From Phytophthora quininea (lineage: Eukaryota > Oomycota > Peronosporomycetes > Peronosporales > Peronosporaceae): a stretch of DNA of 64,000 nt. The notes below the pieces were generated by a model. That model saw nothing but the letters and a program-made list of their open reading frames with translations. It was not told the origin of the DNA and made no database searches. Made by a program: the position numbers and the translations under genes. Positions 19,571-29,817 of the stretch are shown in pieces (within the stretch, counting starts at the first letter, position 1; every line of letters starts with the position of its first letter). The stretch lies in contig JAAVTG010000570.1 of assembly GCA_011947345.1 (NCBI GenBank), forward strand, positions 496,001-560,000, read 5' to 3'.

Positions 19571-20275
19571 TCAAAAGTCTCCGCCGAAGTCGCCACCACC
19601 GCCGAAGTCACCACCACCGCCACCTCCGAAGTCTCCACCGCTGTAGTTACCACCGTCATGTCCTCCATCACCGCCGTCATCGTGATCAGCTAGTGTATTA
19701 CCGAGCCATAGTCCACCGAGGAGACCAGCAGCACCGCCCAACGCAGCACCAGTACCAGCACTCATACCACCGCCGCCGCCACCACTACGACCGTATCCAG
19801 CATTGCTCACTGCGGCACTTGGGTAGACTGTCTGAGGTGGAGCATTCGCATACGCGGCAATCGGAGGCGTTGTCACTGGTGCCGTCACGGGGATTGAATC
19901 ATCAGTAGCACGCTGTCTGGACCGGGAAAACACGAGAAAGCAGCCCCCGCAGCACATTAACAGCACAATAGCTCCAAGAAGCCACCACAGCCACACCAGA
20001 CGAGTAGCTTCGGGATCGCGACGCACTCCGCCGGTATACGCGCAATTGCAGGCGTAATTCGTCACGCGGCAGATCGCACCGTTCGGACAGCAGCACGGTC
20101 GGCGCGTGCTTGCTTGGTCGAGCCAATTTCCACAGAACTGCCCCGGAGTGTTGCGGAAAGCTTTGGCGCACTCGCCTGTGTTGGCACATACTTCGCAGCC
20201 TGACAGAGTTTGGTTCGTCTCCGCCGACACAGTCACAGTCGCGATCACCGCGAAGAACACACCAAAGGCGATCAT
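19571..20275 (-). CDS. Secreted-type Cys-rich single-pass membrane protein with glycine-rich tail
   Basis: 234 aa, intact. Residues 1-18 form a signal peptide (MIAFGVFFAVIATVTVSA). The ectodomain has a dense cysteine pattern (GCEVCANTGECAKAFRNTPG, QFCGNWLD, RPCCCPNGAICRV, ACNCAY), then one membrane span (LVWLWWLLGAIVLLMCCGGC) and a cytoplasmic tail ending in Gly/Asp-rich repeats (GGDFGGGG). The gene at 25038 and the decayed copy at 20430-20745 share the CCCP...VC+V signature, so this is a local family. Cell-surface role likely; partner unknown. It lies tail-to-tail with the gene at 18977. Confidence 0.85.
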   Translation of the reverse strand: MIAFGVFFAVIATVTVSAETNQTLSGCEVCANTGECAKAFRNTPGQFCGNWLDQASTRRPCCCPNGAICRVTNYACNCAYTGGVRRDPEATRLVWLWWLLGAIVLLMCCGGCFLVFSRSRQRATDDSIPVTAPVTTPPIAAYANAPPQTVYPSAAVSNAGYGRSGGGGGGMSAGTGAALGGAAGLLGGLWLGNTLADHDDGGDGGHDGGNYSGGDFGGGGGGDFGGGGDFGGDF

Positions 20276-20429
20276 TTCGGAAATGGCTGGTCGTGTGCTG
20301 AAGTTGCGTGGTCATTGTTTTTCAATCGTTTATCCGGGAAAAACAAAAGCCTTGTCCCAACCGGGACGTATCGAGACCCGGTCCTGCCCGGTGGTGACAC
20401 GCTGCGTGCTTGTTGATTGAGATGGAGTC

Positions 20430-20745
20430 GCTTACATGATGGCATGTTTGATACCAATTGCAGCGACAATGATCGCTTATCTTGGCGGCGTAGGTCAGCT
20501 CTGTGGGCATTAGCTGGATCGAGCGGATCACTGTCACCCGTGCTGCTGTCCAAACGACGCTGTCTGCAAAGTCTCCAACTACGCCTGCTACGGCGGGTAC
20601 AAGGCGGTGGCCGAGCACAGGTCGCCGTGGTCGTTCTGGTTGATTTTGGTGATAGTGTTTGGCCCCATTTGCGTCGCTGCTATAATTGCTATAATTGCTT
20701 GCTGTTGCTGTGAGCGGAGCTCTGAGAACAGGAGACACGTGTCTG
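20430..20745 (+). pseudogene. Decayed copy of the Cys-rich membrane protein family
   Basis: The frame reads LDRADHCHPCCCPNDAVCKV then SNYACYGGYK and a membrane span (WSFWLILVIVFGPICVAAII then AIIACCCCER), matching the family at 19571 and 25038. The tryptophan of the family's CGNWLD is a TAG stop here (CGH-stop-LD), the first cysteine pairs are lost to frame changes, and no start or signal peptide is seen. Diverges head-to-head from the intact gene at 19571-20275. Confidence 0.65.
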
Positions 20746-23076
20746 GAACTTCACAAACAGCTTATGGCAGCAGTTGGCGGCGGACATGCAACCTTTGCTG
20801 GGGATCTTCTAAACCAGAATGCGCGAAGAGTACGCCATGAAAAGAAGCACACCTTTGGACTTCTGCTTGCTCTAACTTGCAGTTCTCTTGGAACAATGTT
20901 CTCGGTTGGAAGGAGAAAAGCAACAACTCTGCGCCACTGTTTGACGAGCATCTTTAGTTTCGTTCTCGCCACTTTCGAGGACAGCCCATTGCAGTAGCCG
21001 GTGGGGGAATCATCTCGAGCCGGAGGCGCCCAGCGCAAGTAACTCGCCGGCAAATATTTCCGAAGCGGAGCTTGCAAGCGTGTGGCCACTTTGGCCCAAG
21101 CAGATCCGAAAGCCGTCGCAGAACGGGCAGGCTGGGCTGTGTTGCTGGCAAGACCCCGGGACATGAAGCCGCACGGCGCTCGAATGCGCCTGCCCCTCAC
21201 CTGCTTTTAGTCGGCTTTGAGTTGGCTCCACTTGGCCGAAACGGCAGCGTTGGTTGCAAGTACATGGAGAAGGAGAACACCAAGATGGCGAGCATATCTC
21301 GCAAGCGATCTTATTCCACGAGCAGACGCTCTTGCTGTGTCGGTGCCAGGGCCACTGTTCCTCTCGACTCCGGGGCCTGGAGCGGCGGCACCGCCCCGGG
21401 CGCAATCGAGCGACCGATTCGACACTCGACTTGGAGTCGAGCGGTGCAGCACCAAGCCCAGCAGCCAGCCCTTGAGCCTGCAGCAGAAGAGGTAGCCCCT
21501 CGCCTAAATTTTGCCGGAGTTGACGCTAAAGGCGGTGGCAGCTTCCTCGCAAACAGCGGCGCCCATGCGTCACGGGTGGCGGGGCACGCAGACTGCTGCG
21601 AGTTTCATTAGCCGAGGCAAGACGGTAAGTGTATTAGGCCCGTAGTTGAAGCGGCAGGAGAGACATTGGACGCAGCGCTTGATGGCGATCAACGAGTTCG
21701 TATTGCTAAGCGAGGAAAGGCGGCGGCAAGTATCCAGCACGCCAAAAGCGGGGGTCCTGAGCTCCAAAAGTGGGGGTCCCCTGCCATTCGGCCGTGTTGC
21801 CACAGGTCATCTTTCTAACAAGACGCTGCCCTTGCTGCCTCGGATCATCTTGCAGACGAACGCGTCCCTCGCACTTCTCAGGCAGGGCGGCAGCAAGGAC
21901 TGGTTGCCCTCGCAGCTCTTCTGCCTCATGGCCATCGTGGTCTGCAGACATCCGGCGGGCAGCACGTCACGTTCATGACTGCGGCCGCCATATTGGCGAC
22001 TGCGCCAGCTGGCCCCCAGGACTGTCGAAACGAGGAGCCACGATTTGTAATGCCTTGGAGCTCGGCCGCTCGGTGCTGCCGCCTCGGTGGCGCGGCGTCT
22101 TGATAGAGGCGGCGCCTCCGGCGGAGCACGGCGCGCCCCAGCTGGAGGGCGCGCTGCGGTCCTCGCCCCGGTGCTCCATTCACGCCAGGCCTCGCCCGAT
22201 CAGGAGCGTCGCTCCCCAGCCCCCTACATGCGTCACTTTCCACGGAAAGGGCGCCGCGTTCCTGCTCGATCGGACGACTGGCCGCTGCATTGTGGCCGCA
22301 GCGAAGGCAAAGCGAAAGCACCCGGCCAAAGTGATGACCAGTCGAACTGCCCCACCGGCATCGGAAGAGCTGCAGGATCCTCACGGTCGGGGCGAGTGGA
22401 GTCGCTGCTGCTGCTGCAGCCTGTTGACGCCTTCCGCGCCAAATGGTTGGGTCCAAAACCTATCCTGGAGCCTGTCACGATCCGAGCCGCTGGCTTTGGC
22501 CGTGAACATCATCTTGTTTTGCTCGGCAAGACCAAGATACTGACGCCTCGATTTGAGCGGCAGTCAAAGCTGGGGCGGCAGGTCACAGAGCCCCCAACCC
22601 ACAGCAACACCACCAAGTGCTTGCTGCTCCAAGGAATAGGAGCTGACTCAAGACGGCAGGCACGGGATGGATACCCCCATAAGCGGAACATCCTCCCCTA
22701 TCGATCCCCCGCTGCCAGACCGCTCCATCAAAAAGAAACCTTGCTCTCACTCTGCTATCCCCATCAACGCCGTTCCAGTCCTGACGGAGTCGACCACAGT
22801 TTTTCGTCATCCAAAAGGCCCCCCGACCAGCACCGTAGGTACCCGCTTTTGGCACGGGCCTGTCCCTGTAACCACGGTACCTTTGCGCCTGTCTGCCCGC
22901 CCGCACTGTGCTCTTTCAGGCCGAGCGACGACAGCCGCGGGCCGGGGCCCTAGTCATTCCGGAAGTTGCTGGTTCGAGCGCACACACAGACTCCTCCGTC
23001 GCGGCATTGCGATTTCGCCTCTAGAGCCGCCGACGCAACGACACAGCAGCGTTAAAGCGCACCCAAATATCTTCCA
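20746..23076. other. 2.3 kb GC-rich stretch without a recognisable gene
   Basis: Many overlapping frames of 60-290 codons exist on both strands, but none shows domain character, family similarity to its neighbours or consistent codon use. They look like by-products of high GC. The last few hundred bases are presumably the promoter and leader of the Cys/His-repeat gene at 23077. Confidence 0.4.
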
Positions 23077-24681
23077 ATGAGCGGCGAGGCGAGCCCCAGC
23101 GCGTCCGCCAACAGCAGCGACGCCGAGAACTCCCCGCCGCGCGCCGCGGACGGCAAGCCCAAGAAGTGCCGCTTCAATGACTGCGACAACCTGGCGGTGG
23201 ACGGCACGTCCAAGTGCGCCTTCCACAAGAACCGGCGCCAGTGCTGCGTCGAGAACTGCACCAACCAGGTCTACGCGCGCAAACTGTGCGTGCGCCACGG
23301 CGGCAAGAAGCAGTGCCAGGCCGACAACTGCGAGGCCCACGCCCGCGGCGGCGGCTTCTGCCTGCAGCACGGCGGCTTCGTGGTCAAGCGCTTCTGCATC
23401 GTCGAGGGCTGCTCCAAGCAGGCCCACGCACGGCAAAAGTGCGTGCGGCACGGCGGCGGCCGCCGCTGCAAGGTGGACGGCTGCATGCAGCACGCCAGAG
23501 CGGGCGGACTGTGTAACCGCCACTCGCACGGCCACGAGTGCCGCGTCGAGGGCTGCAACAAGACGGCCCAGCACTCGGGCAGCATCTGCTTCCGCCACGC
23601 CATGGAGCTGCGCGCCCACGGCGAAGAAGTGCCCGAGCTCAACATCTCCAAGGGCGGCCGCCTGAGCAGCAAGAAGCGGCAGCAGCAGCAGCGCGAGCAG
23701 CAGATGAAGCAGGAGCAGTTCCACCACCAGCAGATCCAGCAGCAGATCCAGCACCCGCACAGCAGCCAGCACGCACCGCCGCACCCGTTGACCATCACGG
23801 TGCCAAACAGCCAGCCGATGGGGCCGCCGCCGCAACAGGGCGCGGCCTCCAACCCGTTCGGCCTGCCGCTCAAGATCAACGTGCCCACCACCATGCCCAA
23901 GTTCAACACTAACAGCCTGCGCACGCCGCTCGGCACCAGCTTCCCCACCCCGAGAAGCCACGAGTTCTCGCTGCTCATGGGCCTGCCCTCCCCGCAGATC
24001 GACAACTCGCAGCTGCCCAGTGTCTTGGCCATGACCAACTCGAACGCCAACGCGACGTCGAGCGGACAGCGGACGCCAGGCTTCGACAGCGGCTTCTTGG
24101 CCAGCGGCCCGCCCAGCATCTCGAGAGGAGCCAACTCTGGCTACTTCTCGCTGGGTCTGTTCCCCACGCCCAAGCTGCCGGATCGGACACCTGGAGGACA
24201 TGAGGAGGACTTGGACGCCATAATCAATAGCTACTCCAAGTTCATGGGGCCCGACACGCCCATGGCATTCCACCACCCCAACGGCGGCCCCGGCCCCTTC
24301 GGCTCGGCCCCCATGCTCGAGAACATCAACGCCAACGTGTTTGACCACTCCAACCACGGCAACAATGCCAACAACGCACGGAACCCCATTGCAGCCATGG
24401 CGGCGGCCGCTGCGGTCCACAACGGCCCGCAGCGACTCAAAATGGACTTCCTGTCCCCGCGTGGCCTGGTCAACCACAACTTTGAGAGCGCCGGTTACCC
24501 GACGGCCACCACCACCAGTGAGGGCATGAGCTCGACGGCCACCCCGTCGGGCTCGTCGGACTATGCGGCGCAATTCTTTGCAGACAACAAGAACGACAAG
24601 AGCCGTAACCCCATGAAAAGCTCTGCTGTGTCGGCGGCCACGACCCCCACGCCCAAACCCACGGGCGTCACAGCCGCCTAA
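23077..24681 (+). CDS. Cys/His-repeat nuclear protein, 'WRKY19-like' of oomycetes
   Basis: 534 aa, intact, ATG 23077. After an Asp/Ser/Ala-rich start, residues about 31-180 hold six tandem units of the form C-x4-C-x(8-10)-C-x2-H (CRFNDC, CVENC, CQADNC, CIVEGC, CKVDGC and CRVEGC, mostly ending C-x2-HGG). Each can bind a metal, so it should be a zinc-dependent nucleic-acid or protein-binding module. Oomycete proteins with these units are commonly labelled WRKY transcription factor 19-like, although the WRKY signature itself is absent here. A glutamine/histidine-rich stretch (residues about 205-250) and a long low-complexity Ser/Pro/Asn region follow, as in transcription activators. Very GC-rich codon use. 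Confidence 0.85.
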   Translation: MSGEASPSASANSSDAENSPPRAADGKPKKCRFNDCDNLAVDGTSKCAFHKNRRQCCVENCTNQVYARKLCVRHGGKKQCQADNCEAHARGGGFCLQHGGFVVKRFCIVEGCSKQAHARQKCVRHGGGRRCKVDGCMQHARAGGLCNRHSHGHECRVEGCNKTAQHSGSICFRHAMELRAHGEEVPELNISKGGRLSSKKRQQQQREQQMKQEQFHHQQIQQQIQHPHSSQHAPPHPLTITVPNSQPMGPPPQQGAASNPFGLPLKINVPTTMPKFNTNSLRTPLGTSFPTPRSHEFSLLMGLPSPQIDNSQLPSVLAMTNSNANATSSGQRTPGFDSGFLASGPPSISRGANSGYFSLGLFPTPKLPDRTPGGHEEDLDAIINSYSKFMGPDTPMAFHHPNGGPGPFGSAPMLENINANVFDHSNHGNNANNARNPIAAMAAAAAVHNGPQRLKMDFLSPRGLVNHNFESAGYPTATTTSEGMSSTATPSGSSDYAAQFFADNKNDKSRNPMKSSAVSAATTPTPKPTGVTAA

Positions 24682-25037
24682 AGTGTCAATGTGCTGACTG
24701 GACAAGTGAGTGACTAAAAGTGCCTCGCAATGTGCGAGAGAACGCTGCAGGGGAGCCCGACGGCTTCTCCTCCTCGTTCCGACGTCGTCGGTTCGAAGAC
24801 AATGCAGTTGGCAGTCCCTTTCGGATTGCAATATGGCAGAACGGATGCCTCCAGCTCGACGGCGCATGCGGCGCCATTTCCCCATATTCGTAGCGAGGAT
24901 CTGTTCTGCCATCCTGATAGAAGTGAGTCCGCCGATTCCACGGACTCGGCAAAAAGTTTTGGCCTTACAGATAAAGTACTGGATGAAGTAAACTAAACTC
25001 AACTCAACTCAAATGTCTTGGATTGCTTTGGTGGGTG
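24682..25037. other. Intergenic, no gene seen
   Basis: 3' flank of the Cys/His-repeat gene and promoter of the next gene. Short frames only. Confidence 0.5.
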
Positions 25038-25718
25038 ATGCTGGGACGGGGTCTCATTCTTCAGATCATGGCGTGGAGTGTCGAGCCTGGAGATATCGGT
25101 GACGTTACGACGCCTCCGTCGGGCTGTCAAGTCTGCGCGAGCACCGGCGACTGCTCTCGTGCGTTTCGAGATGGCCCCGGGCAGTTCTGCGGCAATTGGG
25201 TCGACCGTGCCAACCACCAACTGCCGTGTTGCTGCCCGTTGAACGCCGTGTGTCGGGTCTCTCCGCCCAGCTTCACCTGCGCGTGCACGTACGCTGGAGT
25301 GGCGCCTCCGTTCCACAGCGAAAGCGATTTATTGGGCTCGATATTGTGGCTGTGGTGGATCCTCGGAGTTGCTGTGGTGCTGTTTGTCTTCGTGTGCTGC
25401 TGCTGCTTGGTTTTCAAGATGGCGCTGACAAGTATGACAGACCGTGGCCCCACCGTACCGGTGACGGCGCCACTGGTCTCACCGGCACGTGAAAACCTCT
25501 ATGGCTCGGGTGGACAAACTCGCCCCCTTGCCTTTTCATCGCAAACTTGTGCTCAAGAGCGTGTTCCCGTCGAAGTTCGCGAAGAAATGGCTTTCACAGC
25601 TCATAACCGACCTCCTGACGACTACAACGTTGGTGGTGACGGATTCGATGGAGGTCTGGGAGACGTAGAGAGAGCAGCAAAGAAAGCAGACGCAGCGGTC
25701 GATGAGGTCGAGGTTTGA
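25038..25718 (+). CDS. Secreted-type Cys-rich single-pass membrane protein
   Basis: 226 aa, intact. The ATG at 25038 gives a short hydrophobic leader (MLGRGLILQIMAWS); a later ATG would remove it. The ectodomain repeats the family pattern (GCQVCASTGDCSRAFRDGPG, QFCGNWVD, LPCCCPLNAVCRV, FTCACTYAG), then one membrane span (ILWLWWILGVAVVLFVFVCC) and a tail that differs from the paralogue at 19571 (no Gly repeats; ends with an acidic helix DVERAAKKADAAVDEVEV). Cell-surface location is inferred. Convergent with the IFT22 gene, 29 bases between stops. Confidence 0.83.
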   Translation: MLGRGLILQIMAWSVEPGDIGDVTTPPSGCQVCASTGDCSRAFRDGPGQFCGNWVDRANHQLPCCCPLNAVCRVSPPSFTCACTYAGVAPPFHSESDLLGSILWLWWILGVAVVLFVFVCCCCLVFKMALTSMTDRGPTVPVTAPLVSPARENLYGSGGQTRPLAFSSQTCAQERVPVEVREEMAFTAHNRPPDDYNVGGDGFDGGLGDVERAAKKADAAVDEVEV

Positions 25719-25747
25719 ATTCAATCGGATGCTTTTCTCTTCGCTAT

Positions 25748-26432
25748 TCACTTGCGGCGTTGCTGTAGTTGCAGTGCACTCGTCACAATTCGGTCGAACT
25801 CGCTCTTAAAGACGTTGGGCGTGTCGAATGTCGTTGCCACTGCGCGTAGATGACCTGGGAGACGCGATTTGGAGCCGAGAGGCGTCGCAGCGGAATTGTT
25901 GCCCGTCGTGTGCTCAAACACGAGGCATTGCGACGAGTCCAAGCCGGAGTTCTGCATGAACCATTCGTACCTGTTGGAATAGTCAGCAAATGGGAACGCA
26001 GCAATGAATGTTGAGCTAAGCTTACCAGAGTATGGCCTCGCTCTCGTGGACATGGGACTCTGGATTGTAGACGAGGATCACTCCGTCGGCATCTTTCATG
26101 ACCGCAGGCCAACACGCTTCGAAGCTGACAACAAGTTATGAGTGTAAGTGCCAATGAAATGGACGTTGTCGACGTACTTTTGATCGCCCGATACATCCCA
26201 GATCTCCACGTTGGCTTTACCCTTCTCGAGTTCGAGGATTCGAACGCCAGCAGTCGGTTGGTAGCGTTCTTGTCCTCCCAGTCGATCCGAGTGCTCGGCG
26301 AGGAAGTTGGCGATCTAAACGTACATACAGCAGCGTGAATTGTTTGGGATTTTCAATGGAGTAGAACTGCCACCGTACGGTGGTCTTGCCGGCCTCTTTG
26401 GGACCGACGACGAGGATCTTGAGCGGTGGCAT
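25748..26432 (-). CDS. IFT22: Intraflagellar transport protein 22 (RABL5), Rab-like small GTPase
   Basis: Four exons (26432-26379, 26314-26178, 26124-26026, 25970-25748; introns 64, 53 and 55 nt) encode 170 aa, close to the usual 180-190. The start MPPLKILVVGPKEAGKTT carries the P-loop, followed by ANFLAEHSDRL, YQPTAGVRILELEKG, the Walker-B-like VEIWDVSGDQ and FEACWPAVMKDADGVILVYN. This order matches IFT22, which rides in the IFT-B complex in flagella. That fits an organism with flagellated zoospores. The 5' exon and its promoter have been copied into the right arm of palindrome II (35922-35977). Confidence 0.9.
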
Positions 26433-26502
26433 GGCAAGAAATGGCAAAATCGATTCAATCCAAGCGACGCAAAGAAAGATACTGTTTTTTTCGTTTCCAA
26501 CG

Positions 26503-27891
26503 CTACACCACTTCGCAGTGCGTTTGGCACGGAGCGACCATCGTCGATTCCTCGATCATGACGTCCTGCTGTTGTTGCATGTAGTGGCGATACATCTTGC
26601 ACAGTTCCTCGAATGCAGGTTCTTGGGCTGATTTCGCGACTTGATCGATATCGTCCCGACAATCCACGTACACTTGCTGGAGAGCGTCAAGCACCGAAGC
26701 TCGCTTGGGGTCGTCTGCAGCGCGAGTGATGACCATCCAAGTCTGACTCCGGAAGCGCATGCCGTACTTCGGTAGACGAACGTTGTCGACCCACATGATG
26801 ACGACTCGATCCGTCTCTTGGTATCGGCGCACGAAGTTCTGCTTGGTAAAGTGCAGCTCGCCGACCGTACTCTGCAGTTGAATTAAGAAGTTCCTCTCGA
26901 ATGTGTTCGGCTGGTCTCGCAACGACTGGGAGAAGAAATGTCAGCACTTTGTTCGCAGCAAGATGAGTGTTTCTCCGCAGCCTACCTCTGTCAGACTGAA
27001 CCATTTCCAAAGCGCGTCGCTGGCATCTTGCAGCGAGCACATCATCGGCGTCGTCGCTGCAGTCTCCATGGTTTTCCCCAGCAAAGTATTGTACTTGACA
27101 GTTGCAGTCATCCTGGTGGACACTTGGTTGGATTGCTGGACGATGCTGGCGCCACGGTACAAGCTCTCGACGTTCAGCTCCAGCTCTTCAACACTGAACG
27201 GTGCAGCCAGCAAAGGCCGGCAAGGTTGTGCCCAGACAAAGTCCATTCCCTGTCAGAAGAACAAACAATGGTGAACATCTTGGCGGACTCAGCGACAAAA
27301 ACAACCAAAACAGACCTCCAGAACCGAAGACTTTTGCAGTAGCACCCGCAGAGACTGATCCAGCTTGGTGTGTTGACTGAGGATGGTCTTCAGCTCACGG
27401 TTGATTTCCTCCGATCGTTTACGCCGTTGGTACTGGAACTCGGCTTGGTCAGCCCAGCTCAGTCCACCAAGGTCGGTGCGTTGGACCAGAGCGCCTTCTT
27501 TCGTCACCATCGCTGCCGTCTGCAGCCCACTTTCGAGTTCCCAGTTCCCAGCTGCAGCATTCTTGAGCTGGACAAGTTTCGACTCGAGCTGCTCCACTTG
27601 CCCACGGAGCTCGTGGATTTCAGACCTCCTACGGCGTTGGTACATGGTGGACGAACTGTTGGCGTATCGGTGTCGAAATTTCCTTCGTCGTAGGTTGTAC
27701 TCGCGTCTTCTGTCTTGAGCACTTTTTGGTTGGTCGCGTTCCGTTGACGAGGTGCGACTTGAATCTGCGTTCGTGTTCGTGTTCGTGTTCGTGTCCGATG
27801 ACGAGTCCGACAAAATGCTGCCGTAGCTGTCGACGAATGCCAGCGTCGCCTCCAAAGTCGCTGTTTCGTCGATGTCGTCAAGGAAGCTCAT
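26503..27891 (-). CDS. bZIP-like/START-like family 1 protein, left arm of palindrome II
   Basis: Three exons (27891-27316, 27249-26986, 26925-26503; introns 66 and 60 nt) encode about 416 aa without frame errors. MSFLDDIDETATLEATLAFV is the family start. An NT-repeat (hexamer CGAACA repeated in the DNA) precedes a strongly basic region (RRREYNLRRRKFRHRYAN) and the coiled coil (YQRRRRSEIHELRGQVEQLE). Later: a second helix (EFQYQRRKRSEEINRELKTI), GMDFVWAQ after intron 1, and the START-like landmarks ATTPMMCSLQDASDALWKWF, RYQETDRVVIMWVD, WMVITRAADDP. The right-arm copy differs by a few residues (CSLQD here, FSLQE there). Function inferred as for the family. Confidence 0.88.
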
Positions 27892-28209
27892 GGCGAGTCG
27901 ATTGCAAATTTGAAACTGAAGCTGAGGTTGCGGTGCGGCGCGAGTGTCATCTGATGCGTTGGCGTCTGTAAACATTTGATGTGCTGTTTGCCTGTCCCCA
28001 ACAGGACGGTCATTACAAGCCCTGTTCGTGCCCTACACGTAGCGACTCACGTGACTTACTTATCTCCAGGCCGTGGCGCAGCACAGTGTCGTGGTTTCCT
28101 CGTCATCCGAACAACCCCGTCGACATTGTCATTGTCATGGTGACGACAATTCCAAGCAAAGAAAATCAAAAGGATTGTTGTCAATTGATGTGGATATTCT
28201 AGAGCCTGC
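27892..28209. other. Intergenic between family 1 gene and reductase, left arm
   Basis: 318 bases repeated in inverted form at 34135-34452. It is the promoter side of the family 1 gene and the 3' flank of the reductase. No coding sequence seen. Confidence 0.5.
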
Positions 28210-29273
28210 CTAGAGGTGCTGCTCCCGCATTTTGATCGACGGGTCTGGCTGGGGAAGCTGGAACTCGGCCGGCACGAGCGCGTCGACTCGCGCCTTCACT
28301 TGAGGTGTGATCTTGGCCGCCGCATTCAAAGCGCCGAGGTTCTGCTGGAGCTGCGCGATGTTCTTGGCTCCGATCATGACGGTGGACACGTCCTCGTTCG
28401 TCATGCACCAGGCGATCGCGAATTCCGCCAGCGTGACTTGCAGCTCGTCGGCGATCGGCTTGAGCGTGTCAGCCTTGCGCACGCGCTCAGCAAAGTCGGG
28501 GGCCAAAGCCTGGAAGAGCGGGTCGGCACCGCGCGTGCCCTCGGGGGCCCCGGAGCTGTACTTGCCCGTCAGAGCACCGAACGCCAACGGCGACCACGTC
28601 GTCAAGCCCAACTTGTACTCCTTGACCAGGTCCCGGTACTCGAACTCCACCCTCGAACGGTCCACAAGATTGTACTCGGGCTGCTCCACCACGGGCCGGA
28701 TCAAACCAAGGCGGTCGGCGATCTCGCAGGCCTCCTGAATTTCAGCCACCGACCACTCGCTTGTGCCCCAGTAGAAGGCCCAGCCCTGGTCGATGACGAA
28801 GTTCATGGCCCGCACAGTTTCCTCGATCGGCGTGAACGGGTCCGAGCGATGGCAGAAGACGACGTCGACGTAGTCGAGCCCCATCCGAGCCAGTGACCCC
28901 TTCATACCCTCCACGGTGTGCTTACGGGTGAGACCCTGCTCGTTCGGACCCGCCGCGCTCCCGAACAGTTTGGAGCCGAAGAACATCTTGGTCGTGAGCA
29001 CTAGGTCTTCGCGCGTCCACGTGCCGTTGGCAATCCCCTTCTTCACTGCGGCGCCCATGTTCTTTCGGCGAGACCTCCGCCGTAGCACTCAGCGTTGTCG
29101 AAGAAGTTGATGCCATGCTTGTAAGCGAGCGCCATCATGTCGTACCAGGCGTCGGGCGTGTTCCTCTCGCTGGCGTCCATCCAGCTACCGAGCGAAAGCT
29201 TCGAGACGAGCAGACCAGTGTTGCCGAGGAAACGGTAGGTCATCTTGGACTCGGTCTCTGACGGCGAAGCCAT
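28210..29273 (-). pseudogene. Aldo/keto reductase, left-arm copy with one frame break
   Basis: Mirror of the intact gene at 33070-34134. ATG 29273 (MASPSETESKMTYRFLGNTG) leads to FFDNAECYGGGLAE, where an A is missing in the run at about 29062-29066 (GAAAG instead of GAAAAG). The remainder (NMGAAVKKGIANGTWTREDL to the C-terminus IKMREQHL) is open in the other frame. The catalytic Asp/Tyr and the downstream Lys/His segments thus fall in different frames. As the sister arm is intact and the fault is a homopolymer contraction, a sequence error is as likely as true loss. Confidence 0.75.
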
Positions 29274-29817
29274 GATCTTGACGAGGTTGCTCCAGGTAGT
29301 TGGGTGTGAATTCCGTAATGAGGAACGTGAATTGCCATGTCGGGGCCGCATTGTCTTCTGCTGGAAGTTTCCTCGTAAACTGGCACCAGGGGCACGTGGT
29401 ACGTATTGCTGACATGGCCGACCGTCTTCCACGTAAACCTGGAGGTTCACGCCGTTCTGGACCAGTGAGTACCTGCTTTGCTGTGCCCCGTCATCGGATG
29501 CAAGATGGCTGGCAGGGTGTGGAGGAGGAAGCGCGAGTTTCGGAACATGGGCATACCTTGTGTAGAATAGGCAGCGATTCTAGACGAAGCTCTCTTCTCA
29601 CTCTCAAACCTGAAGGTCAGCCCCTCCGAATTCTCAGGGACACAACACAACCGAACGGGGATCACAATCGGTTTAACGCTTTAACCGGAACTTTTCTTTT
29701 CGCTGTTCAGCTGAAGTTTTGCATCCTGCTTGAACTAGTCCGCAAGACGGAACAAGAAGCCATCCGAGCATGGCCTCGCTCTGATCTAATCCGATTGCAT
29801 GCTTCGTTCGATGCCGC
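29274..29817. other. Upstream region of the left reductase and 3' flank of the lactonase
   Basis: 29274-29657 is inside the palindrome II arm; on the minus strand it carries a frame reading NLQVYVEDGRPCQQYVPRAP that is also present on the right. 29658-29817 is unique and shows no gene. Confidence 0.4.

Larger units (their letters stand above)
26377..29657. repeat. Palindrome II, left arm (inverted copy of 32685-35977)
   Basis: About 3.28 kb holding the IFT22 5' exon, a family 1 gene and an aldo/keto reductase. It matches the reverse complement of 32685-35977 with few differences, among them a 12-base insertion in an intron of the right copy and a missing A in the left reductase. The outer edge falls at the IFT22 exon 1 donor; the inner edge is the CGTTCGGTTGTG motif. 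Confidence 0.9.

Noticed and set aside
21770..22953. Two plus-strand frames of 257 and 288 codons
   Set aside because: Low-complexity, overlapping in different frames, no domain or family resemblance; treated as chance frames in GC-rich DNA.
22954..25002. 682-codon open frame on the minus strand
   Set aside because: It is antisense to the Cys/His-repeat gene; its Arg/Val/Leu-rich, low-complexity sequence is what a very GC-rich gene gives on the other strand.
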